Assembly (NCBI GenBank): GCA_951802195.1
Contig: OX637633.1
Coordinates: 372,001-436,000 of the forward strand
Direction of reading: 5' to 3'
Length of the DNA stretch: 64,000 bases
Source: Tausonia pullulans
Lineage: Eukaryota > Basidiomycota > Tremellomycetes > Cystofilobasidiales > Mrakiaceae
This document shows, piece after piece, positions 21,101 through 33,763 of the stretch. Below the pieces are notes generated by a model that was given only the letters and a program-made list of their open reading frames with translations, made no database searches and was not told where the DNA came from. A program made the translations under genes and the position numbers. Each line of letters starts with the position of its first letter. The first letter of the stretch is position 1.

Positions 21101-23077
21101 GCCGGCAGTGACAGCCTCCGTCGAGAAGATCATGGTGCGGACGAGCTGGCCTTGAGTTGTACCGAAACCAGTGCGGAGGACGACAGCGAGGCAGCCTCCG
21201 TCCGGTGTAACGATGGCACGGGTAGCGGCGTCGGCGTTGGCGGCGGCCTCGCCAGTTGAGACCTGGAGAGCCTTCGTTCCTGAGAAGAGGACATTGTTGC
21301 GGTCCGATCCGTCCATGTCGAGGATGTCCGAGCCGTCGCGAAGGGCAATGTTCTCCTTAAGGAGCGGGGTCGACTCGCCGGAGAGCATGGCCTCGTTGAC
21401 GATGGCCGTTCCGCGGAGAACGAGGAGGTCGCAGGGGATGGCCGAGTCGGGCTTGGTGCGGACGATGCTGACGAGGTCTCCGGGGACGAGCTCCGAGCTG
21501 ATGACCTCGGTCCAAGCATGGTCGCGGTAGACGTTGACGTTGTACGGCGCGATACTCATTGTGCGGAACTCGGTGAGCGTGCGGACACGCTGTTGATCGG
21601 GAGGGGAGGGAGAGGATGGAGCGTCAGTGGGCTTCCCTCAACCGAGAGGTCCGCCGAACGACACCCACCTGAAAGACAACGGTGCACTCAAAGACAATGA
21701 GCATGAACAGGGTGAAAAGCGAGTAATACCAGTATTCGTCGAGGCACCAGAGGGCAACGCAGAATATCTGGAAGACAAAGAACGGCGCGACAGCGTGCTC
21801 GGCGAAGAGCTCGGTGAACTTTGGGATCGGGATGTCGCAGAGGTTCTTGCCGTACTCCTCAAGGAGTTTCGGGACGCTCGAGCTCGTCGGCTCCGGGATC
21901 GCCGAGAGACCCTGGGACGACTGGAACGATGCGAGCGTCGGTCCTGCGTCACACGGGTAAGGCAGGTTCGTGAAGACGCCTGTGACGGGTGAGTAGAGGT
22001 ACGTGTCGCGGTTGTAGACGAAGGAATAGGTTGGCTGGGCAGAGTTGTCGTAGGCAGAGGCGCGCTTGTGGAGAGGGATGATAGAACCCTTGCCACGGTG
22101 CTTATGGGGGATGACCTGGACGAGAGATGCCTTCTCGAGCGAGGAGGCCTGGGTGAAGGGAGAGGAAAGGGTCGGTTGGTTAGAGATTGTCTGCGTGTTC
22201 GAACTGAACGAAAATGGCGACTCGGCTCGGCGCCGCCCGACGAAGAGAAGAGAGGAAACAGGAAGCCAGGGCTAAAGATTCTGCGCATCACAGCGCCAGT
22301 CCTGCTCTGACTCTGACTCTCGATTACACCAACAGAGACTGCGAAAGCGAGCGAGCGAGCGAGACAGACAGATGCGATTCCGGCTCCTCCACGCAAAGTG
22401 AGCCGGCGGCATTGTCCGCAAAGGGACGCGCGTCCCTTCCTCCCTTCTCTTCGCTTCCACGTTCCTTGTCGCCTTCCCTCAGACGAAGAGACGGAAGGGC
22501 TCGAAGAAGTCGACCCGAAGGAACACAACTCACAGGAAGACACGTGATCCTAGCCTTGGCGGCCTGGCTCCAGCTCGTGAGGAGGAAGCTCAGGGCATGA
22601 CCGGCGCCGAGCAAGACGCAGTAAACGAACGTCCACTCCTCGGACTTGATCCAGGAGTTGTACTACGAGGGAGAAAGCAAGTCAGAGGACTGCGTCGGTG
22701 ATGAGAGAATGTGAGAGCAGACCAATGACGGACCTTGACATAGTAAGCGTACGCAAGGAGAGGGTACAGCGAGAGGAAGGGGACAGTGTAGAGGTGGGCC
22801 CAAAGGGGAAGTGGGTTGTAGAGCTTGAGAGAGGATATCTCCTTGGAGGAGACTCTGGAGTAAGGGTGTGATTGTCAGGGGCTGTGAGGTGGAGAAGAAG
22901 ACTATGACCGGGAGGTGAGGGAGAGTGAGGGTAGTGTACGAAAGAGGGGGACGACACACTTGACTTCCGCCCTAAAAGGAGAGCAGCATGAGAAAGAGAG
23001 GGGCAAGACGGGCCAGCAGTCAGCGACTGCACTGAGAGAAGCACGAGCGAGGGAGAGGACGGAGAGGAGACGGACAT
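18120..23077 (-). CDS. SPF1: P5A-type ATPase Spf1 (ER transmembrane-helix dislocase)
   Basis: This is an ER P-type ATPase that removes mis-targeted tail-anchored and signal-anchor helices. The multi-exon reading gives roughly 1,200 residues, the normal size. Seen in order are the N-terminal membrane region with [20 protein letters not shown], the actuator motif [16 protein letters not shown], the P5A signature [14 protein letters not shown], phosphorylation site [18 protein letters not shown], hinge [15 protein letters not shown] and Mg-binding [20 protein letters not shown] charged C-terminal tail ([20 protein letters not shown]) follows the last helices. The start is inferred: a 12-nt exon at 22,960-22,971 preceded by an intron would place the ATG across the junction (AT at 23,076-23,077, G at 22,971), giving MAEVKVSSKEI. 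The intron before the final exon has a 16-base poly-C tract. Confidence 0.93.
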
Positions 23078-23285
23078 ATCGAGCTCTTGCGACGTCGTGG
23101 AGGTGGGAGACAAGAAGGCAGGCGACTGGGGGACAGCGCGCCGGCCGACTCGCTGGCAGGGATGAGCGCTGAGAGACAAGGACGGGGCTCGTGTACAGCT
23201 GTGGCGATAGCCCGCGACTCGCCGGCGAATCACATGCACATCTCCCATGAAACTCTTGGGGACGCAACACATCGATAACCAAGGC

Positions 23286-25248
23286 TCATGTGACGACATC
23301 CCCAGCTTCCTCGGCCTTCGCCCTCTCCTTCTCCAGATCCCCGACCTTTCGAACCACATAGTTCCACAGCCTCTCCCACGCCACCCTTCCGCCCTCGTCG
23401 CCCTCGTCGTTCTCCGTGCCTTCTCTCAGCCTCAAGAGCTCAAACGTGAAGCGCGATCCAGCGGCACCGTCCTCTTCCACACCGAGACGAGCCTCCAGCA
23501 GCGGCGGAATGCCAGGAGGGAGGGCCGCCGGTGGAGGCTTTCGCCTGGCAGCGCGTGACCAGGTATGATGCGTCGCAGTGAGAGAAATGCTGGTCAACGC
23601 TCGCTCCTCAAGAGGCGACAGCGACGGTAGTTGGAAGACGACGCCGTGCAGCTGATCGAGCGTTTCGGCGAGGGCGGAGAGGAGGACGGAGGGAGGCGTT
23701 CCCGGGAATGTATGTGTCTTGGTGTTGGATGGTGGGAGGAAGGGCTGGAGGGCGAAGGAGGAAGAGGGGCGGGCGATGGACTGGATGAGAGAGGGGCATT
23801 GATCAGGATCGATGTCGGAAAAGAGGAAAGGGCGGGAACGGGCGAACATCAGGCAGGTAGATCGTCCCAAAGGACCAGGCAATCGCCCAACGCTTCGTGC
23901 GACCTTGAACGAACTCGGTGATAGCATAGTTGGTGATCTGGTAGGAGGAGGGTTCAGATCCATGTTGTGTGCGCCAGGCGGAAGGAGATATGGACCTTGT
24001 GCTCTTTCAAAAGTCCGACGATCTCCCCGACTGACGACAACCGTCCGAGGAGGCTCGTGAACCAGCTGCATGAAGCTGCTGTCAACCACACGCAACAGCA
24101 GGGAGAAAAGAAACCCAAGACGAACCGACATCTTGTCCTCAGTGCCAGGCTCTCCTCAATCATCCGAGCGACAAAAGCTACCTCTCCACCGGGCGTGATC
24201 ATCTCCATCTCAGCACCCGTGCAGACCTGTGGCAGCGAATTGTCAGTCTTGTTTGTCCCTGAAAAGAGGGACGAAAAGCTTACCGCGTGCGGTGTTAACT
24301 CCTTGGATGCTGCGAGTGAAGCAATCTCCTCTTGCGACGCATAGAACGGCGGGTTACACATGGTGAGGTCAAACCTAGACGCAAAACGTTAGGTGCATGA
24401 AGTTGAAGGTCGCAAAATAAAACCAAGAAAGGAATCACTCCACGTCCGGAAACTGGCGGAACGGGGCCAGGATAGGTCCATCCAGCTCCGTCTTGATGAG
24501 CGCGATCTGACCAGAGAGGAAGTTGCGCGAGATATTTCCCTGGGAATAATGGAACGAGTCCGGGTCGGCCTCTGTTGCATAGAATTTCCAGCTGGGGAAG
24601 CGTCGGCAGCCAAGCAGCGGGTATATGGCAGTCGAGCCTGTGCCGATGTCGATTATGCGTGCGGAGATGGTGGCCAGACCATTAGGTGAGGAGGACAAGA
24701 GAGTGGAGAGGAAGCAGAGGTAGTCAAGGCTTTAGAAGAAGTCAAGTCAGCGGCCAGGTTGAAGCGAGAAAGCAGTTGAAAAGCGCACCGATTCGCAACC
24801 TAATAAGATAGACAGAACAGACGGGTCAGTTCCCGAACGGCTTGACTCTGGCAACAGCACACCACGTACAGTCGGGCACAATCGATCATCGGGGATCTGG
24901 ATATCAAGTTGGAAGTCTTGCGAAAGCAATGCCCGTGTGAGCTCCCTATGTGCGATGTGGTGACGTGCGCGTCAGTCAAGCAGTCCGTCAAGCGAGAGAA
25001 CCGATGGGTGCGCATCACCTCATTGCTTCTGGGCGCTTGAAGTCGATCGTCGGCTGGCCCAATGCATTCAAAAAGACGCTTTTGATAGATGCCATCCAGC
25101 GAAACAAGCGGCGTCAGGGTCAGCAAACACGAGCAGCGAAAGGGCGAGACGCGTCGGCGAAGACGAACAAGGGCGCCAACTTCGGATGCTGCTTGGTGAG
25201 GGCAGAGAAATTGGGCGGGTTCGAAAGGTATGGATTCAAGGGGTGCAT
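23286..25248 (-). CDS. U6 snRNA N6-adenosine methyltransferase, METTL16 family
   Basis: This SAM-dependent RNA methyltransferase is expected to modify the ACAGAGA-box adenosine of U6 snRNA. The N-terminus [20 protein letters not shown] matches the NRY..PPDF.xLA start of METTL16, and [18 protein letters not shown] matches its helix before the Rossmann fold. The SAM site [14 protein letters not shown] and catalytic [11 protein letters not shown] (family NPPF) are both intact. Downstream [15 protein letters not shown] corresponds to the conserved GGELEFVxRIIxDSL. A ~250-residue C-terminal part ending [20 protein letters not shown] takes the place of the animal VCR domain. About six exons are needed; the first intron (GTTCGT donor, CAAAAG acceptor) restores the frame between LAP and FVFLNALG. 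The gene is tail-to-head with SPF1, about 210 bp upstream of it. Confidence 0.9.
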
Positions 25249-25666
25249 GCTATTTGTCTTTGGGCTGGTTGCCAAAGATGTTTAGGAGAAACGCGTCACG
25301 ATTTGAGCGGAGGGCGCGCGCTCTAGAGGGCGATGGCCGTCGAGCGTCCAACAGATGCTGCGAAAGCGGCGAGAGGCAACCAGGGATCCGGATGACGCTC
25401 GGCAGAATGTCGGCTGAGAAGGAAAGAGAGCGGCGTGGAAGTTGCGAGGCAACTCGTCTAAAGAATAAACAATGAATGGGTGGAGGCGGGACGTAGACCA
25501 ACTCGTCTCTCGGTCTTCCTTCCCTCTTCTAACCTAACCGTCATCCAGCCGGACAATCTCTCTGACCTCCTTGACCTCTCCGGCCTATCCTCCCTCTTCT
25601 CAGCGTCCTCTCCTCCCCCTCCCCCATTTCCTGCCCCTGGTTCCTCCTCTGACACCACTCCAAAAC
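25249..25666. other. Divergent intergenic region
   Basis: About 420 bp lies between the METTL16-type gene (leftward) and an uncharacterised rightward gene. The right half could be coding in one frame (Ser/Leu/Pro-rich), but no splice-consistent join was found, so it is left as probable promoter or 5' UTR. Confidence 0.4.
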
Positions 25667-27090
25667 ATGGGAAACCCGCAAGTCTCCTCTCCTCCACCGG
25701 CTTCCCCCGATCCCCGCCTCCTCGCCTCCTGCCCCCTTCCTTCTCAGCTTGCATCCAGCTGACACTTCTCAAGCGCTCCCTCCTCCTTCTTTTTCCAGCA
25801 CATCCGAGGCGCATGCTTCGGTCCTATCGGCCAAGCTCCTTCAGATGTTCATGGAATCGTCCAACCTCATCATCGCCCAGAACAGCGCTCAAGGCCCTGT
25901 CGACGGCTGCTCGGCGAAGCGCCGGCGGACGGGGGCGCGTCTCGGACAGCAGCTGCTGCTCGAGCTCTCTGAGGACCTGGATGTCGACGACGAACGGTCA
26001 AAAGTGCTTATGCTCGCGCTTGTCAAGGTGCGTGGGCTGCTGCTGCCGGATGGAGAGCGAGAGCAAGCGGCTTGACCCGCCGTGCTCTTGCTTCCCCGAC
26101 TAGCGCACCTTTTCCAACAACGACGCGCCATCTTCGTTGTTCATTAGCTGACCATCTGTGTTCTTGTTTGGCTCAGCACGTCCGACTCAAGCGCCATCCG
26201 ACTTCTCCATCTCTGCAAACCCCCACGGCCTTCATGCGATCCCGCTACTACGACGCCAACGCCAATGTCGGTCCCTATCGCAGTTACCTCTCTACCGTCT
26301 CTGTAACGCCCGAGTCGGCCACTCGCGACAACTCGTCGCCTGCTCACACGAGGCCCATCGCGCCTCTTCCCCGCTGGAACCGCGCTGTATCGTCCCATCC
26401 TCCGACCACAGGGTCCCACCCTGTCCCGCACTTCCGGCCGGATCCGAGCGTCTCCTCGTCGACGGTTGTAGCAGCGACGACGACGAGTGCGACCGAGGGT
26501 GGCGACGGAGCGACTGCCGAGGACAGCAACACTAGCAGTAGAGGGGGGGCAGGGTTTAGCGGAATCGAGCACTTCAACATCCCCGCCGAGGCCCTCGAGC
26601 GGTACCGTCGGTTTCGGACTGAGATGATGGCGAGCTCTGGTGGGGCTGATGCATCGGGCGCTGTAAGTGCTGGGCTAAGAGCCATACTGCATGCTGTGGG
26701 CGATGGAGGGCCGGATGAGGACGAGGGCATCGAGGTCGTCAATAGCGACGACGGTGATATGTCGGGTCTAACGTGGGAGGAGATGCTGCCGATGTGAGTC
26801 TGTAGGATCGTGTCGTCCCTGACGAGTGCTTGCTGACTGACTGATCATGACCCGCGCTTGCTGCTCACAGACGTGCTCGGGTCCCCTCGTACCGCAACCT
26901 CCTCAGCAGTCGCGGAACCCTTTCGACGACGACTCCCTCGACCTCGACCCTCCCCAACGCCGTGACGCTCTCTTGGCGGCCTCGCGTCATTCACGCTATG
27001 GCGCCACCTCGAGACGAAGGTGGCGCCACGATGACCGGGCGGACGAGCCAGCAACAAACACAGACACAGTCACGGGCTAGCGGGGATTGA
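25667..27090 (+). CDS. Uncharacterised protein, Ser/Thr-rich
   Basis: I do not recognise this family. The best-supported parts are an N-terminal exon with SEAHASVLSAKLLQMFMESS, LGQQLLLELSEDLDVDDERS and KVLMLALVK; a long exon beginning HVRLKRHPTSPSLQTPTAFM and containing the helical IEHFNIPAEALERYRRFRTE and acidic DEDEGIEVVNSDDGD; and a last exon starting RARVPSYRNLLSSR. AK(R)RRRTGAR is a possible nuclear signal. The start is uncertain: ATG at 25,667 works only if a GC-AG intron (GCAAGT donor) follows 11 nt later, giving MGNPTSEAHAS. An alternative is the ATG near 25,846. Confidence 0.5.
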
Positions 27091-27367
27091 GGTCTTGCGT
27101 AATGCAGAGTAGAGAGAGGCCGAGTTTGGTGTGTTGGGGTCGGCTGGGCTCCCTCTTCCTGTCTGTGCCTGGTGTGTGTGTGCAATGATTGTCGGATAGT
27201 ATATATATCTCCTCATTCTCCTTCTTTTTGTATGCACCACTTCCGTGTGCCCCCTGCTCCCCTCTTATCTCCCTCATCGTCCCGGTTGTATGTATGGTAC
27301 ATGGTTGACTTTCCTAGCTGATCAAGCAAGCCAGCATACGGCCTCCAAACACTTTGGATAAGACCAA

Positions 27368-28295
27368 TCACATAGGTTTGCCCCTCGGTCCCTCCCCCCT
27401 TGCCTTCGCCTCCCTCGCAGCCTTCAATACCTCCTCGGTCCCAACGACGCCTCCATTTCCCTCGTTACTGCGATTGCCCTGCGCCTTCTTGGCATGCGGG
27501 AGAATATCCCGCTCGTACATTTCCCTCCAGCTCGGAATTTCCGGTCCCTCGTCAGCGTTGTATCCATCGCCGCCAGCCTTCTTCAAGGGGTGGAGCTTGT
27601 GGACGATGCCTGGGTCGGATCTTAGATCTCCTTCGACATACCCTAGCTCGTATATGTGCGCCTACGACGTACCCCTGATGGCTCCTCCAACACCTCCTGC
27701 TACCCCATGGCTGCTCGACTCCTTCTTTCTCGCTCTCTTTGTGGCCGACTCCTTTGAGTCCCCGAAATGAGCGCCCTGCTCCCTGCTCGCATCCTGCAGA
27801 CTCAAAGGGTCAGGCTACAGCGGTCCTCCCCTGAAGACGACCGCAGAAGACAATACTCGCATCTCCGAGCTTCCCTTTCGCCCGGTCCGCTGCAGTCGAG
27901 TCACCTTTGTCCATATTCTTCGAGCAGGCGGAGATCTCCTGGCCGGGTAAGAACACTGAGAGAGGATGCGCGTCATCGAGCGTTGTTTCGGCGGAAGTTA
28001 GGTCTTGACGGAGGTGAGAGGGGGAGGATGTGAAGGGGGTGTTGATGGATAGGGACTTGGAGGGACGGTCGATAGTAGAGAATTCTCTGGAAGAGGTGGG
28101 GTCGTAATTGGTGGATGTTGACGCAGAGCCAGTCATCGTCGTCGTCGCAAAGGGGTCGCCTACGACTTGCCAGCTGGCGGAGGGAGTGGGGATCGGCGGC
28201 ATCGTCTGCCAGGCTGAATCCAAGATGGGGGCCGCGAGCGTGGCATACGTGCCGGAGCCATAGGTCGCAGAGGAGGAGGAGTTGAAATCGGACAT
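27368..28295 (-). CDS. Uncharacterised small protein
   Basis: I do not recognise the family. A Ser/Thr-rich N-terminal half (MSDFNSSSSATYGSG, ILDSAWQTMPPIPTPSASW) leads to LTSAETTLDDAHPLSVFLPG, then at least two short introns, a Lys/Ser-rich piece near 27,700-27,780 and a conserved-looking C-terminus with LHPLKKAGGDGYNADEGPEI and PSWREMYERDILPHAKKAQG. The ATG at 28,295 begins the coherent frame. The upstream neighbour on the same strand is the CaM-kinase-like gene. Confidence 0.55.
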
Positions 28296-28504
28296 GATGA
28301 TGGTGGCTGAGTGGAAGAAGGGAAGGGCGAGCGCGCGGGAATCTACGACACGGATTGATGAGCAAGCGAGTGAAGTCGTCACCGAACTCAACCCCGGTCA
28401 CCTATCCAACTCCGATCCAGCCCAAATCAACGAAGGGAGAAAATTAATCGCATCTAATAATGGCAGTATTAACAATCTCCCTCTCTCTCTCTTTCTCCCC
28501 CTCT

Positions 28505-30719
<2,215 letters not shown>

Positions 30720-32161
30720 CGCGACGTGTCAGACAGAGTAATAGCGAGGGCTCCTGGACCGGCGGCCAGGATAGGAAGGAGACGGAAGGAGCCGGGGCTG
30801 ACCGCGCATGGGACTGTCTGAGCGTCAGGCATTCAAGGGTGGAGCGGATGCGTGTGTGTTTTTGTTGTTTGTGTTTGTGTTTGTGTGTTGAGAGTTCGTG
30901 CGTAAGAGAAAGTGCAAAGGCGTGCCAGTGAGCGAGGAGCGAGCAGTGACGACGATGATGATGGTTGACGGCCTCTTTCGACTCGACAGGAGAGGGACTT
31001 CCAAGAACAGCCCAGCGGCATGCGCGGTCGGTCTTGTCTCGGCCGGCAGCTTCCCTCGCGCTGTCATCATCCATAATTCCTCCTCCTCTCTTGGCGCACT
31101 TTGAGAAGCGGACCCGAGCGACCGCAGGCCCAGTGTCGGATGGGTCGGTCTTGCTCTCACTTGGCGCCGGCCGGATCGGATGTAGACCAGGAGGTCTGCA
31201 GTACGCGCTTGTCGTTAGTAGACAGCTGTCCATCTCCTGCCCTTTGAAACGGTTTTTCTCAATGTGTTAACTGTAAGGTTCGCCACACTGACCCTCTTAT
31301 TTGTCACCCCGCCGTCGCCGCATTGTAGGCGCCCACACGAACTCCTACAGTCTCTCGCTCGGTAGGCTGCGGCGAAGTCGGGTCCATTGGTCGACTACCC
31401 CGCTCGGCACGGGTAGTCATTCATCATCTCCATCCTTTTTCGCTTACAGATTGATATGATGTTCAGTCCTGTATCTCTCTATTTCGAAGCCTGGTCTGCG
31501 CCCGCGCTTGCGGAGCGGTCAAGGGAGAGCCGGCCGCCGGTCCTCGCCGACGGCCAGCGTCCCAGGTGGAAAGCCCCTCGTTTGAGAGGGGGACTGTCTC
31601 ACGCGCCCTGGTGAACGGAGGCTGAAGGACAAAGATATACACCCGACCCTTTCAAGTATGAGAGAGGAGTAGAAGGAGAGCGTGCAAACGAGACTCGTTC
31701 CGACATCTGATACATTCACCGCGACTGTGTCTCTCCTGTCTCCAAGTCACGGAAAGAAGACGACCCCTGATCAGATAGCCAGGTGACAGACGCTCTGTAA
31801 ACATCGGAGACCGCACGACGATTCCAAGCGCGAGAGAGAAAATGGATACATGCCAAAAGGAAAACCTACAGTTGAGTGCGATGTGGAGAGGGTAGAGTGA
31901 ACGAACCGAAAGATGACGAGTTTACAAAACAAAAGAGAGGCTCAAGTTATGAATGCCAGAATGTGTGGTGTTAGGTTGATGCATGCCGAGCCTCTAGTAG
32001 GATAGAGCGCCTCGTCCACGTTCTCATAACCCTCCTCTCTTCTCCAGAGAACCTCGCCAGAATAGTGTGTCCGTCGTTTGCCCTTCCTCCTCCCTCTCAC
32101 TCTCCCCCCCAGGCAATTCCTACCGGTTGTCCAATGATGGACTTGGTTGTTGTGAGATTGT
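30720..32161. other. Intergenic stretch, about 1.4 kb
   Basis: This is the promoter side of the CaM-kinase gene and the 3' side of the thioredoxin gene. A TG-rich stretch (tgtgtgtttttgttgtttgt) lies about 130 bp before the kinase ATG. I see no RNA gene and no exon with family similarity. Confidence 0.5.
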
Positions 32162-33099
32162 TTAAGCGTCGTGCTTCTTGATCTTTTTGGGAAGTTCCTT
32201 GAGGGCGGCCTAGGCGTAGACAGGAAATGTCAGTTGCATTTCTCTGATCGCTCAGGTCGGGAAGGGACGTACCTCAACCTTGATGATGTCCGGGCTGACG
32301 ACGGTGTCGATCTTGTCACCCTGAAGGTATGCGGAGAGGACCGGTTAGCCTTCGCTAAGTCTCTTTATCTCTTCTCAAGTCAGCATACAACCCACCTTGT
32401 AGTAGATCTGGAACTGAGGATAGTGCTCCTTGGCATCGCTGAAGGGCGCGTGCATGCTCATTCAACTCTCGTGGCCTTACTCAAGCGGAGGTACGGGACA
32501 GCCAGACACTCACGCAAGCGCGGCGATGTCCTTGAACTCGTCGGCCTCAACATCATAGAAGTGCACGCTCTTACCCGTCTCAGTCTCGAGCTTGTCCCAC
32601 TTAGGCTTGATGGCCGCGCAGGGGGCGCTCCTATGGTACGGAAGAGATATAAGTGGGAGAAGGACGGCAGTCAGCGCAAGAGAAAGGCAAGGCGAGATGG
32701 GAGGCGAGAGGGAAAAGAATTGGAAGGGAGAGGGTCACAACGACTCACCAGGTGGCCCCTACAATGGACCGAGGGAGAATGAAAGAAGCAGAAGCAGAGA
32801 AGGAAGGACGTCAGTCTACCAGCTTGGCCGACCACCATGCCAGACAGGTCGTGTGCGGTGGCTGAAGGTTCGTTGTCCTCCTCTCGCTGTCCCTGCCCCT
32901 CCTTCCATTTGAGACGATGTTGAAGGGAATAAGTACGAACAGAAGCGGATGATAGCGGGCTTGGTTCCCTGGATCTAAAGAGAGAGCAGGGTACCGGGGA
33001 CGAAGAGTCAGCGAAGAAATGAGCGAGATGGGCTGAACGAGGGAGCGGGACACGAACGACCTGGTTGAACGAGTCAACCGTCTCGATGTCGTTAGGCAT
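32162..33099 (-). CDS. Thioredoxin-like protein with SAPC active site
   Basis: This is a small (about 112 residues) cytosolic thioredoxin fold. The N-terminus MPNDIETVDSFNQVIQG leads into KPAIIRFWATWSAPCAAIKP, where ordinary thioredoxins have WAEWCGPCK. The first redox Cys is Ser and only the second remains. Downstream KWDKLETETG, FYDVEADEF and FQIYYKGDKIDTVV match thioredoxin strands and the usual cis-Pro area, although that proline is in HYPQFQIYY. Exons read 33058-33099, 32941-32974, a 10-nt micro-exon 32749-32758, 32514-32630, one ending upstream at 32438, then two more to the stop. A basic tail LPKKIKKHDA closes the protein. Disulfide reduction by the usual dithiol mechanism is not expected. 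Confidence 0.88.
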
Positions 33100-33763
33100 T
33101 GTTGGCAAAAATAAGAGTGGTGTGTAGGGGGAACGATAGGGCGGGGAATGGGGGGAGGCTGTAGAGGGCGATGAAAGTGGGTGTGAGGGCGAGGGTGAGA
33201 TGGTGGATGGGAGGCAGATGAGGAACGGGGGTCGGCTGACGGCTGACACGCCGGTGGTCTCTTTCCCGCGCTCGGCGTCGACCGAGAGGAACCCTCTTCG
33301 CGAAGGCACTCAGCTGACCCCGAACCCAGCAGACGGGGCCTTTGATGACATCTCGGGTCTCCTTGTCCATTCGCGTTTTCGTCACATCATCTGAGTTGTG
33401 TGTGTGACAAGGGGAAGGGCGGTGCCTCCATTGACAACGGAGATCTCCAGAGAACGCTGAATCACTGCGACCCGTCATATGACCTATATTAACCGCAATG
33501 CAGGAATTTGATTCTTCATTGCACAACAAGAAAAGAGGAGGTTAGGCGGCAATGGCGCGCGCGTGTAGCAACGCAACAGCCGGAGCTTTCCCCCGACAGC
33601 CTCTTCGAGCCGCCGTCTCTTCGGACGCGAACCTCGACCGTCACCTTCGTCTCCAGTCTCAGCCTCTTAAAACACCAATAGCGGCAGCAGAAGTCGCCTC
33701 TCCAGCTCTCTCTTTCAGCCAAACCACCGATCCCACTGCACGCGACCCGACCACTCCGCCCCC
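33100..33763. other. Divergent promoter region, thioredoxin-like gene / SRP14
   Basis: About 660 bp lies between two divergent start codons. A short run of Ser/Ala/Pro coding-like sequence is present just before the SRP14 ATG but has no family support. No specific regulatory site was recognised. Confidence 0.45.
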
